A stretch of DNA of 13,860 nt, taken from positions 1 through 13,860 of the forward strand of contig CAMDMN010000029.1 of NCBI GenBank assembly GCA_945901965.1, read 5' to 3'. The notes under the pieces are model-generated. The model was not told the DNA's origin and did no database searches. It saw nothing but the letters and a program-made list of their open reading frames with translations. Source of the stretch: Legionella genomosp. 1. Its GTDB lineage: Bacteria; Pseudomonadota; Gammaproteobacteria; Legionellales; Legionellaceae. Shown piece by piece: positions 1 through 6,703 of this stretch. Position numbers and translations under genes: made by a program. Position 1 is the first letter of the stretch, and every line of letters begins with the position of its first letter.

Positions 1-2
1 CT

Positions 3-674
3 GATTTTAATAATATTTCATTAGTTACTAACGGAGTTAGTTCTTCGCAATATTCAAATATAAATATTCTTTCACAACGAACTGACAATATAAAAACCAT
101 GTTAGACCTATCTCTTGGGTATAAATGGCAACTAGATAGTAATTTTATTAAAGCATTGGGTTTGGGATTAAGATATGAGTATGTTTTTTTAGATAGTATT
201 AAAGGAGATGTTATAGATAATAAGTTAGATTTAACAAACAATTATGTATATAATTGGCGTCTTAAGTCTTCTATTCTATCTTTTTTTTCTAAAGTTAATA
301 TATTTAAATATGAACATTTGATGCCTTATATAAATGCGGGCATTGGTGCATCATTTAACTATGCATCTGGTTATGAAATTAAATCATTAGGCTTGACGGC
401 ACCAGGAGTAAAAGCAATAGTTTTGCTTGCACCTATATCTGATCAAGGTTTATCTCCTCATTCACAAACACAATTTTCCTATAATGTAGGGACAGGATTA
501 GATGTTTTGCTATCTGGTAATTTTACTATGACACTTGGATATGAATATATTTATCTAGGTAATTTCAGATCAGGAAAGGGTGAATCAACGTTGTCAGAAA
601 CTTATCTTAATACAGATAAAGCAACAGCGAATACCTTCTTAGTTGGAATTACTTATCTTTTTGATGGATCCTAA
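3..674 (+). CDS. Outer-membrane beta-barrel protein, 3' part (5' end outside window)
   Basis: The frame is open from base 3 to the TAA at 672-674, so the gene begins upstream of the window; the ATG at 99 is probably internal. The 223 visible residues alternate polar and hydrophobic stretches in the way beta-barrel strands do (for example MLDLSLGYKW, LGLGLRYEYVF, MPYINAGIGASFNY, FSYNVGTGLDVLL, FTMTLGYEYIYLG). They end in a strand (TFLVGITYLF) four residues before the C-terminus, close to the aromatic-ended last strand typical of outer-membrane proteins. Loops between strands are polar. This looks like the porin-like or opacity-type small barrels common in Legionella-like bacteria, but the family cannot be fixed without the N-terminus. 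Its stop codon overlaps the stop of the convergent channel gene by four bases (CTAA, 671-674), leaving no room for a separate terminator. Confidence 0.72.
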   Translation, partial: DFNNISLVTNGVSSSQYSNINILSQRTDNIKTMLDLSLGYKWQLDSNFIKALGLGLRYEYVFLDSIKGDVIDNKLDLTNNYVYNWRLKSSILSFFSKVNIFKYEHLMPYINAGIGASFNYASGYEIKSLGLTAPGVKAIVLLAPISDQGLSPHSQTQFSYNVGTGLDVLLSGNFTMTLGYEYIYLGNFRSGKGESTLSETYLNTDKATANTFLVGITYLFDGS

Positions 675-2890
675 GCTAGCTTAATTTTATTTTCACGCAA
701 TCTGCTTTCAATAGCGTAATTTAATTCGCTTTGAATATGCGCTTTATTGTTAACGTCTTTAATTAAGCATATAAGTCTAAAAACCAGGGCTTTATTGGCA
801 AAAGCGTGAAATAAAACCGCAGGTTTATTGCGTCCGGTTTTTATAACTTCATCATTATCATTTGCAATATTTAAAAGTAGGTCTTTAATTAGGCTAGTAT
901 TAGTATTAAAAGCAACAGATATCTCACAGGTGATGCGAAAATATTTATTGCTCAACATGTAATTTGTAACCTTTCTGGTTATTAAATCACCGTTGGGGAT
1001 AATAATATCTTCATTTTCAGGCGTCATAATTTGCGTTGAGCGGACGCTAATCTTTTTCACAAAACCTTCAACGCCATCAATATTTATTCGATCGCCTGGG
1101 CGAATTGGTTTTTCTATAAGTAAGATTAATCCTGAGACAAAATTATTTACAATTGATTGTAAGCCAAGACCAATACCTACAGACAAAGCGCCGGCAATAA
1201 TAGCAAGACTTGTAAAATCAAAGCCCGCAACTATTAATCCAGTAATAAGGGCTAGACTAAAACCGATATAAGTTAAAATTGAGGCCACGGCAACTTGAGT
1301 TTCCTCTTCATTCTCAAATTGTCGTCGTCTGCTAATCGCTGTGGATATAGCGCGAAATAATAAATAAAGTAGACAAAAAATTACAAGACCTGAAGAGATC
1401 CGCATGGGATAAATCGTAGTGTTTACAATATGAACACCATTTAAAAGCTTATCATAAATATTTTCAATAAAATTACTAGCAAAGTTTAAGCTTTCGCCAA
1501 TTAGATAAATAGAAATAGTAATAATAATTATTTGCACAATAGTTTTTAAAATTAAAAATTCAGTGAAAATTTGATTATCTTTATAGCCGAAATATTTAAT
1601 AATTTTATCTTTTGTTGCTTGTCGTTGGTTAAGGTTAAGATAAGCCTTTTGTATTCCCTGGCAGCTAAGAATTGCAACAAAAATAATAGCAAACGTGATG
1701 AAACCTGAGTTGGTGAGGCGTTGTGCTAAAATATGGTAACCAAGAATATTAATAATGGCAGCCGTTATGATAAGAGTCATAGAAAGATTAATAATAAATT
1801 TGTAATGATTTTTTATAAAAGAAAATCTACGATGTTTTTGACAGAAAAAGCGGATAAAATAAGCCCCGGTTATTAGCGTAATTAAAATATAGATAGTTTG
1901 TGCTAGTTGCCAAATTGAATTATTAGTAGCAAGTAAATTAGAAGACATTTTGCCTATGATGGCTATTGTATAAAGACTTAGTACAGTTATAGTAAAAGAG
2001 ATAAAAAAACGTTCGTTAAGATAATACCAATACAATATAGCTTTAGTTTTCTTAAATTTAAATAATAGAACAATAAAAGAGAGAGATAATAGGTAGATAA
2101 GTATAATTTTAGATAGCATAAGTCCAAGATCATTATTTGGTAAATTTTGTGAAAAAAATGATAAATACGCACATAGAGTAAATGAAATAAATAATGCAGA
2201 GACCAGTATGATATTAGATGGTCGTAGTTCTTTAAATCGTAAATAGTGGCGGACAAATTGGTTTTTGCGGATTTTTAAGAGTATTAAAATTGCAAGGCTT
2301 AATGATACACCTATAGATATTATCCAAAATGAAAGTGGAGGTAATTTCTGCGAAAAATCAGTTGTTAATTGTTTGAAAATAGGATTCTTGCTAGGTGGTG
2401 CGTCAATATTTTCTGTTATTAAGCTCCATAATGGTAGACCGCGTGATAGTGTTTCTTCTTGTTTTAAATCAATCATTGTTTTTTTATAGGCATCAATTGC
2501 TTCCTTGGCCCTTATTGAAAACAATCTACATTGTGCCTGATCGTTATTTAATTCTTTTTGTTGGCTATTTAGATAGACAAGATCAGCCCCTTCGTTTTTA
2601 TCATTATTCCCTGACGAATCTTGTTTAATAAGCGTTTCAGTGTTAACTATTTTTTTTTCTAAGTCTTCAACACATATATCAGCATCAATTATTAATTCAT
2701 TTAAAATTGCAACAGCCGCCCCTAAATTATGAATATTTAAATTTTGTGTAGATAGTTGCAAATTAATTTTATCAAATTGACGATTTGCATTTTTTATATC
2801 GAATGGCGTGTTGCTAGCATTGGGCAAGGAGTTAGCTGCACTTATATTAGAAATAAGAAAAATTATAAAAAATATTGTCAAAAAACGCAT
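671..2890 (-). CDS. Large MscS-family mechanosensitive ion channel
   Basis: Protein of 739 residues starting at the ATG at 2890. That start gives a clear signal peptide (MRFLTIFFIIFLISNISAA) and has AGGGA five bases upstream; an in-frame ATG at 2950 would add 20 residues before the signal peptide and is rejected. Residues about 20-180 form a periplasmic, charged, probably coiled-coil region, followed by about eleven membrane segments. The last (about 562-594, glycine/alanine-rich, GALSVGIGLGLQSIVNNF) is the pore helix of MscS. It is followed by the beta domain (about 595-646, with PIRPGDRINIDGVEGFV and ENEDIIIPNGDL) and the C-terminal alpha/beta domain. The architecture resembles the large MscK/YbdG/DUF3772-type channels of the inner membrane, which release solutes on osmotic downshock. 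That role is known for the family and inferred here. It is divergent from the sugar dehydrogenase gene. Confidence 0.9.
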   Translation of the reverse strand: MRFLTIFFIIFLISNISAANSLPNASNTPFDIKNANRQFDKINLQLSTQNLNIHNLGAAVAILNELIIDADICVEDLEKKIVNTETLIKQDSSGNNDKNEGADLVYLNSQQKELNNDQAQCRLFSIRAKEAIDAYKKTMIDLKQEETLSRGLPLWSLITENIDAPPSKNPIFKQLTTDFSQKLPPLSFWIISIGVSLSLAILILLKIRKNQFVRHYLRFKELRPSNIILVSALFISFTLCAYLSFFSQNLPNNDLGLMLSKIILIYLLSLSFIVLLFKFKKTKAILYWYYLNERFFISFTITVLSLYTIAIIGKMSSNLLATNNSIWQLAQTIYILITLITGAYFIRFFCQKHRRFSFIKNHYKFIINLSMTLIITAAIINILGYHILAQRLTNSGFITFAIIFVAILSCQGIQKAYLNLNQRQATKDKIIKYFGYKDNQIFTEFLILKTIVQIIIITISIYLIGESLNFASNFIENIYDKLLNGVHIVNTTIYPMRISSGLVIFCLLYLLFRAISTAISRRRQFENEEETQVAVASILTYIGFSLALITGLIVAGFDFTSLAIIAGALSVGIGLGLQSIVNNFVSGLILLIEKPIRPGDRINIDGVEGFVKKISVRSTQIMTPENEDIIIPNGDLITRKVTNYMLSNKYFRITCEISVAFNTNTSLIKDLLLNIANDNDEVIKTGRNKPAVLFHAFANKALVFRLICLIKDVNNKAHIQSELNYAIESRLRENKIKLA

Positions 2891-2975
2891 AATTTCCCTG
2901 TTGATTAAGCAATAAAATACTAATGTACCTTCTTTGTAAGACCAAAACAAATGGTTATATCCCTTTATCTACCAA

Positions 2976-3005
2976 TTGGTGGTATTGTTATTTATTAACT
3001 ATTAT
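2976..3005 (+). promoter_or_regulatory. Possible promoter of the nucleotide-sugar dehydrogenase gene
   Basis: TTGGTG at 2976-2981 and TATTAT at 3000-3005 are separated by 18 bases. The -10 matches the sigma-70 consensus at five of six positions; the -35 is poor. A 10-bp perfect palindrome, ACCAATTGGT (2971-2980), overlaps the -35 and could be an operator. A 20-bp perfect AT palindrome centred on 3009/3010 (3000-3019) overlaps the -10 and start region, just before the ribosome site AAAGGTGA. The region is AT-rich, so chance matches are likely. Confidence 0.3.
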
Positions 3006-3036
3006 TATTAATAATAATAAAGGTAAAGGTGATTTT

Positions 3037-4353
3037 ATGAAAAAAGATATTCTCTTCAATGAAAATAAAAGAATAGTCGCTATGGTTGGTCTAGGCTATG
3101 TTGGCTTAAGTTTAGCAAATCTTTTTGCTAAAGTAGAAGATGAATCTTTAGTTATATGTTTTGATATATCTAAAAAAAGGGTAAATGAATTAAATAATTT
3201 AAATGATCATAATAAGATTTTAAATAAAGCTGATTTAAAAAATCCTAAATTATTTTTTACTCATAATGCAGATGATCTTAAAAAAGCTGATTTCTTTATT
3301 ATTTCAGTACCCACTTCAATAACTGAAGATAACTTGCCAGATTTAAAAGATTTAGAGAGCGCCTCCTTATTGGTAGGTAAACAACTTAAAAAGGGCGATA
3401 TCGTTGTTTATGAGTCAACTGTTTACCCAGGTGTTACTGAGGATTTTTGTATTCCAATATTGGAAAAAGCCTCAAATCTTAAATCTAATCGTGATTTTTT
3501 TGTCGGTTATTCGCCTGAGCGAGTAAACGTTGGTGATGATGCGCATACTATAGCAAACACAAAAAAAATCGTATCAGCGCAAAACGGTGATTCTTTGGAA
3601 GTTATTAAACGCATATATGGGTCGATATTAGATGTGGATCTTTATCCTGTTACATCTATCAAAGTTGCAGAAGCGGCAAAACTTTTAGAAAACGTTCAGC
3701 GAGATCTTAATATTTCATTAATGAATGAATTTTCCATTGTATTACATAAATTAGGATTAGATTCTAGAGAGATTATATCTGCCGCGAGCTCTAAATGGAA
3801 TTTTGTTCCATTTGCTCCAGGACTAGTTGGTGGACATTGCATTGGTGTAGATCCTTATTATTTTACCTATCTAAGCCAACACCTCAATATTGATGAATGT
3901 TTGATAAGTAGTGCGCGAAAAATTAACAATTATATGAGCAAATATATAGTCGAACAATTAGTTTATACGTTAATACACCGTGATATTCCTATTAAGGGCG
4001 CTAAAGTTGCGGTGATGGGATTTGCTTTTAAAGAAGATAGTACAGATTTACGCAATACCCAATCATTTAATATTATCAAAGAGTTAGAAAAATATGGAAT
4101 AAATGTAAGTGTATGTGATCCTGTTGTAGATAAAATAGCAGTTAAAGAGTTTTATAATATCGAGTTAGTTGATGAATCAAAAATTAATGATATGGATGCC
4201 ATCATTTTTGCTGTAAAGCATCTTCAATTTAGATCCTTTTCGCCTGAATTTATTATGAGTAGGTTAAATAAAAATGGCGTATTGATGGATATAAAATGGA
4301 TTTGGCATGCGTCTGATTTTTCTAATTATCCTATAGCTTATTGGTGCTTGTAG
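3037..4353 (+). CDS. UDP-sugar 6-dehydrogenase (UDP-GlcNAc/GalNAc dehydrogenase, TviB/WbpO-like)
   Basis: Protein of 438 residues of the UDP-glucose/GDP-mannose dehydrogenase family, which oxidises C6 of a nucleotide sugar to a uronate in two NAD-dependent steps to feed capsule, O-antigen or other surface glycans. The start at 3037 is chosen because AAAGGTGA lies just upstream and the Rossmann strand then sits at the N-terminus; the frame is open back to 2923, but that part has no family character. Visible motifs: NAD-binding GLGYVG (18-23), YSPERVN (158-164), SIKVAEAAKLLEN (207-219) with the active-site Lys215, and GGHCIGVDPYY (265-275) with the catalytic Cys268. FKEDSTDLRNT (331-341) marks the C-terminal UDP-binding domain. 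From memory the sequence runs closely with TviB/WbpO along its length, which points to UDP-N-acetylhexosamine rather than UDP-glucose; substrate is inferred. No other glycan genes are adjacent. Confidence 0.9.
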   Translation: MKKDILFNENKRIVAMVGLGYVGLSLANLFAKVEDESLVICFDISKKRVNELNNLNDHNKILNKADLKNPKLFFTHNADDLKKADFFIISVPTSITEDNLPDLKDLESASLLVGKQLKKGDIVVYESTVYPGVTEDFCIPILEKASNLKSNRDFFVGYSPERVNVGDDAHTIANTKKIVSAQNGDSLEVIKRIYGSILDVDLYPVTSIKVAEAAKLLENVQRDLNISLMNEFSIVLHKLGLDSREIISAASSKWNFVPFAPGLVGGHCIGVDPYYFTYLSQHLNIDECLISSARKINNYMSKYIVEQLVYTLIHRDIPIKGAKVAVMGFAFKEDSTDLRNTQSFNIIKELEKYGINVSVCDPVVDKIAVKEFYNIELVDESKINDMDAIIFAVKHLQFRSFSPEFIMSRLNKNGVLMDIKWIWHASDFSNYPIAYWCL

Positions 4354-4380
4354 TTTATTGGGTATTTTAATCTTATAGAT

Positions 4381-4398
4381 GGTCTTTACTTCAAGACC
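4381..4398 (+). repeat. Small inverted repeat after the sugar dehydrogenase gene
   Basis: GGTCTT (4381-4386) and AAGACC (4393-4398) form a 6-bp stem with a 6-base loop, 28 bases after the stop of the dehydrogenase gene. No run of T follows on the + strand, so it is not a convincing intrinsic terminator; it may be an RNA 3'-end stabiliser or chance. Confidence 0.3.
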
Positions 4399-4458
4399 TA
4401 GACCCCCAACTTATGTGATAAATAATATCAATTTGAAAAAAAATTATCTAATATGGTA

Positions 4459-4464
4459 TATAAT
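4459..4464 (+). promoter_or_regulatory. Likely -10 element for the yqgE-ruvX-pyrB operon
   Basis: A perfect TATAAT lies 33 bases before the yqgE start. The nearest -35-like hexamer is TTGAAA (4433-4438), but the 20-base spacing is longer than ideal. The inferred leader is short and carries GAAGGA (4473-4478) and then the strong Shine-Dalgarno GGGGGA (4485-4490), six bases before the ATG. No attenuator or pyrimidine-responsive leader is seen. Confidence 0.38.
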
Positions 4465-4496
4465 TATATTAAGAAGGATAATTTGGGGGATATATC

Positions 4497-5060
4497 ATGC
4501 TACCTAACACATCATTGGCAAATCAGTTGTTGATAGCGATGCCCTCATGTACTGATCCAAATTTTTCTAAATCAGTGATTTATGTCTGTGAACATCATGT
4601 ACAAGGTACCGTAGGTCTTATTATAAATAGACCAATGCAGTATCCATTAGGTTTGGTTTTTGATCAATTACAAATTGAGCCAATAAGGGTAGAAGTTAAT
4701 CGTTTACCATTGTTATATGGTGGTCCTTTGCAGCCAGAGCGTGGTTTTGTAATTCATCGCCCAATAGGTAATTGGAAATCAAGCCTTGTTTTACAAGATG
4801 GCGTGACGGTTACAACTTCAAATGATATTATTCGGGCAATGGCTAATGATGAGGGCCCTAAGGATGTTTTAGTCACTTTAGGGTATGTTGGCTGGAAGGA
4901 AAATCAATTAGATCAAGAGATTCTTGATAATCATTGGTTGGTTTGTCCTTGTAAGCCTGAGTTATTGTATGAGGTACCTTTTGAGGACCGTTGGGAGTAT
5001 GCTGGGATGACGTTAGGGGTGAAAATGGATCAATTATCTTCCAGTGCCGGCCATGCTTAA
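4497..5060 (+). CDS. yqgE: YqgE/AlgH family protein
   Basis: Protein of 187 residues, the normal length of the UPF0301 (YqgE/AlgH) family. Recognised by the N-terminal block SLANQLLIAMPSCTDPNFSKS followed closely by VIYVCEHH and GLIINRPM, then YGGPLQPERGFVIH, and the C-terminal LVTLGYVGW with the WLVCPC segment. The fold is known, but the biochemical function of the family is not settled; AlgH has been linked genetically to alginate regulation in Pseudomonas. The gene opens an operon in which its last eight bases overlap the ruvX start, an order (yqgE then ruvX/yqgF) conserved across gammaproteobacteria. The start is supported by GGGGGA six bases upstream. Confidence 0.93.
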   Translation: MLPNTSLANQLLIAMPSCTDPNFSKSVIYVCEHHVQGTVGLIINRPMQYPLGLVFDQLQIEPIRVEVNRLPLLYGGPLQPERGFVIHRPIGNWKSSLVLQDGVTVTTSNDIIRAMANDEGPKDVLVTLGYVGWKENQLDQEILDNHWLVCPCKPELLYEVPFEDRWEYAGMTLGVKMDQLSSSAGHA

Positions 5061-5487
5061 GGGCGTCTATCTTGGTTTTGATTTTGGCTATAAAAGAATA
5101 GGTGTTGCTGTTGGCCAAAAGCTTACTGGTAGTGCTTCGCCTTTAACGACGTTCGCTGCAAAATTAGGCGTACCTAATTGGGTAGATATTGAAAAACTCA
5201 TCGCGAAATGGTGTCCTGTCGCACTTATTGTTGGTTTGCCAACCTGTGTTGATGATAGTGAGCAGTATACTACTCATGCTGCAAGAGGTTTTGCAAGGCA
5301 ATTAAGAAAGCGTTTTGCGCTCGAAGTTCATTTAGTTGATGAACGTTTATCAACCGTTGAAGCTCGCGCATATTTGTTTGAACAAGGTGGATATCGTAAA
5401 ATTAAAACTTCAGAAGTTGATAGCATAGCTGCATGTGTTATTTTAGAGCAGTGGCTGCAACAAGATCTAAAAAATGAGAAAAAATGA
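5053..5487 (+). CDS. ruvX: Putative pre-16S rRNA nuclease / Holliday junction resolvase-like RuvX (YqgF)
   Basis: Protein of 144 residues with an RNase H-like fold. Motifs: FDFGYKRIGVAVG near the N-terminus (first catalytic Asp), LIVGLP with the following acidic region, DERLSTVEA (catalytic Glu), and DSIAACVILEQ (last catalytic Asp). Family members act in maturation of the 5' end of 16S rRNA and were first proposed as Holliday junction resolvases. The ATG at 5053 overlaps the end of yqgE by eight bases; a GTG at 5044 in the same frame would add three residues. Neither has a good Shine-Dalgarno, so translation is probably coupled to yqgE. The 3' end overlaps pyrB by an ATGA junction. Confidence 0.93.
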   Translation: MLKGVYLGFDFGYKRIGVAVGQKLTGSASPLTTFAAKLGVPNWVDIEKLIAKWCPVALIVGLPTCVDDSEQYTTHAARGFARQLRKRFALEVHLVDERLSTVEARAYLFEQGGYRKIKTSEVDSIAACVILEQWLQQDLKNEKK

Positions 5488-6383
5488 AACATTTACTAGA
5501 AGTTAGTCAATTATCATCTAAAGATCTAACCGCTCTTTTTGAGCGCGCAGATTATTTTAAAAATAATAATGATTATCCAAGTTATAAGAAACATATAGTG
5601 GCTAATTTATTTTATGAGAATAGCACTAGGACTAGGGTTAGTTTCGAATTGGCGGCTAATAATTTGTCAATGCCTGTTGTAAATTTAGACTTACATAGCT
5701 CATCAGAATCTAAAGGCGAGACCATCAAAGATACTGTAAAAAATTTAGCTGCAATGGGGGTGAAGATTTTTGTTATTCGCCATATGCAAGATGGCTTGCC
5801 CAAAAAAATAGCGGATCTTTGTCACGATTCTATACATATCATCAATGCCGGTGATGGAATACATGCTCACCCAAGTCAGGCTTTGCTTGATTTCATGACA
5901 ATTATGGAGAAACGGCCTGATGTTTCTAAGCTTAAAATTGCCATTGTAGGAAATATTTGCCATTCTCGGGTTGCTAATTCTTGGCAAGTTTTAGCAGCTA
6001 AATTAAAAGTCAAAGAATTAGTCTTAATTGCACCAGATTTATGGCAGCCTAAAACTATTCATTATGGACGTTTTACTACATCGTTACGAGAAGGCATTAA
6101 AGATGCTGATATAGTTGTCTGCCTTCGTGTGCAGCAAGAGCGCTTAAATTCATCTGAGGCTATTGATTTGGTTAATTATCATCGTGATTATGCAATTACT
6201 GCTGAAAGTTTAGGTTTTGCAAAAAAAGATGCAATGGTTATGCACCCAGGTCCTATAAATCGTGGGATAGAGATAGATAACGACGTTGCAGACGGATCGC
6301 AGTCATTAATTCTGCAACAGGTAAGCAACGGCGTATTCATGCGGATGGCTATTCTTGAAAGTTTAGTAAGCGGAATTTATTAA
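5484..6383 (+). CDS. pyrB: Aspartate carbamoyltransferase catalytic subunit
   Basis: Makes N-carbamoyl-aspartate from carbamoyl phosphate and aspartate, the first committed step of pyrimidine synthesis. The 299 residues contain the carbamoyl-phosphate site STRTR (47-51), the mobile loop SSESKGET (73-80, Lys77), HPSQALLD (129-136), the aspartate-binding RVQQER (215-220) and HPGPINRG (254-261). Length is close to the E. coli catalytic chain (about 310) and lacks the N-terminal extension of the Pseudomonas-type enzyme. The ATG overlaps the ruvX stop (ATGA). In Pseudomonas the conserved order is yqgE-yqgF-pyrR-pyrB-pyrC'; here both pyrR and the inactive dihydroorotase partner gene are absent, and no pyrI follows. 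The gene is followed by palindromic repeats that probably end transcription. Confidence 0.95.
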   Translation: MKHLLEVSQLSSKDLTALFERADYFKNNNDYPSYKKHIVANLFYENSTRTRVSFELAANNLSMPVVNLDLHSSSESKGETIKDTVKNLAAMGVKIFVIRHMQDGLPKKIADLCHDSIHIINAGDGIHAHPSQALLDFMTIMEKRPDVSKLKIAIVGNICHSRVANSWQVLAAKLKVKELVLIAPDLWQPKTIHYGRFTTSLREGIKDADIVVCLRVQQERLNSSEAIDLVNYHRDYAITAESLGFAKKDAMVMHPGPINRGIEIDNDVADGSQSLILQQVSNGVFMRMAILESLVSGIY

Positions 6384-6414
6384 ATATTTAGTGAGTAGTG
6401 CTACGATCTGAATG

Positions 6415-6681
6415 CGTAGCCTTGATGCAGCCATATCGTTCCCCACAAGTAAATTTTATCTTGGCAAGTGAGTGGAATCCGAGCCATGACCGTTAGGGAG
6501 TGGAGATCTTAAGAACCAAACTCCCTAACGGTCGTGGCTCGGATTCCTCCAGACAATGCAGTCCCATCAAGGATCATCAGACTTGTGGGGAACGATATGG
6601 ATGCAGCGCAGCGAAATCAAGGTTTTTATTTGGATTAAAGCTCTGAAATCCTTGATTTCGCTGCGCTGCATCAAGGCTACG
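6415..6681. repeat. Pair of inverted REP-like units, the left one split by an insertion
   Basis: The right unit (6650-6681, read on the - strand) and the reconstructed left unit (6415-6431 joined to 6608-6622) are identical over 32 bp; they begin CGTAGCCTTGATGCAGC and end GCAGCGAAATCAAGG. The units face each other across a 27-base spacer (6623-6649), as in REP/BIME elements. Each unit is itself a hairpin (CCTTGAT against ATCAAGG around CAGCGCAGCG). A third, decayed end may sit at 6400-6410, where GCTACGATCTGA repeats the right flank GCTACGATTTGA (6676-6687). The location between the convergent genes pyrB and comM fits a role as a two-way transcription barrier. No RAYT transposase (TnpA-REP) gene is present in the window. 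Confidence 0.8.
6432..6599. mobile_element. Palindromic miniature element (MITE-like) inserted in a REP unit
   Basis: Perfect terminal inverted repeats, CATATCGTTCCCCACAAGT (6432-6450) against its complement (6581-6599), bound a 168-bp segment. It is flanked by direct copies of GATGCAGC (6424-6431 and 6600-6607), and removing the segment plus one copy restores an intact REP unit identical to the one at 6650-6681. If the ends are taken as CC...GG (6431-6600), the duplication is 6 bp (ATGCAG) instead of 8. Inside is a second inverted repeat of 28 bp with one mismatch (6474-6501 against 6520-6547; core CCGAGCCATGACCGTTAGGG) and an 18-base loop. There is no open reading frame of note, so the element is non-autonomous. 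No matching transposase is in the window, and its family is unknown. Confidence 0.75.
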
Positions 6682-6703
6682 ATTTGAGCACAGCTGGTTA
6701 TAA

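Noticed and set aside
1987..2256. Frames inside the channel gene (also 993-1271, 2265-2489 and 2395-2628)
   Set aside because: They lie fully within the channel gene in other frames and show no family features; the channel reading is unambiguous.
2891..2950. 20-residue extension of the mechanosensitive channel
   Set aside because: It would place polar residues before a clean signal peptide; the ATG at 2890 has AGGGA at the right distance.
2923..3036. N-terminal extension of the sugar dehydrogenase frame
   Set aside because: The added residues have no family character, overlap the promoter region, and the ATG at 3037 has a good ribosome site and the expected N-terminus.
4381..4398. Intrinsic terminator after the sugar dehydrogenase gene
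   Set aside because: The 6-bp stem is not followed by a T-run on the + strand.
6415..6681. CRISPR-like or tandem repeat array
   Set aside because: The repeats are inverted and nested, not direct with regular spacers; REP units plus an insertion explain them.
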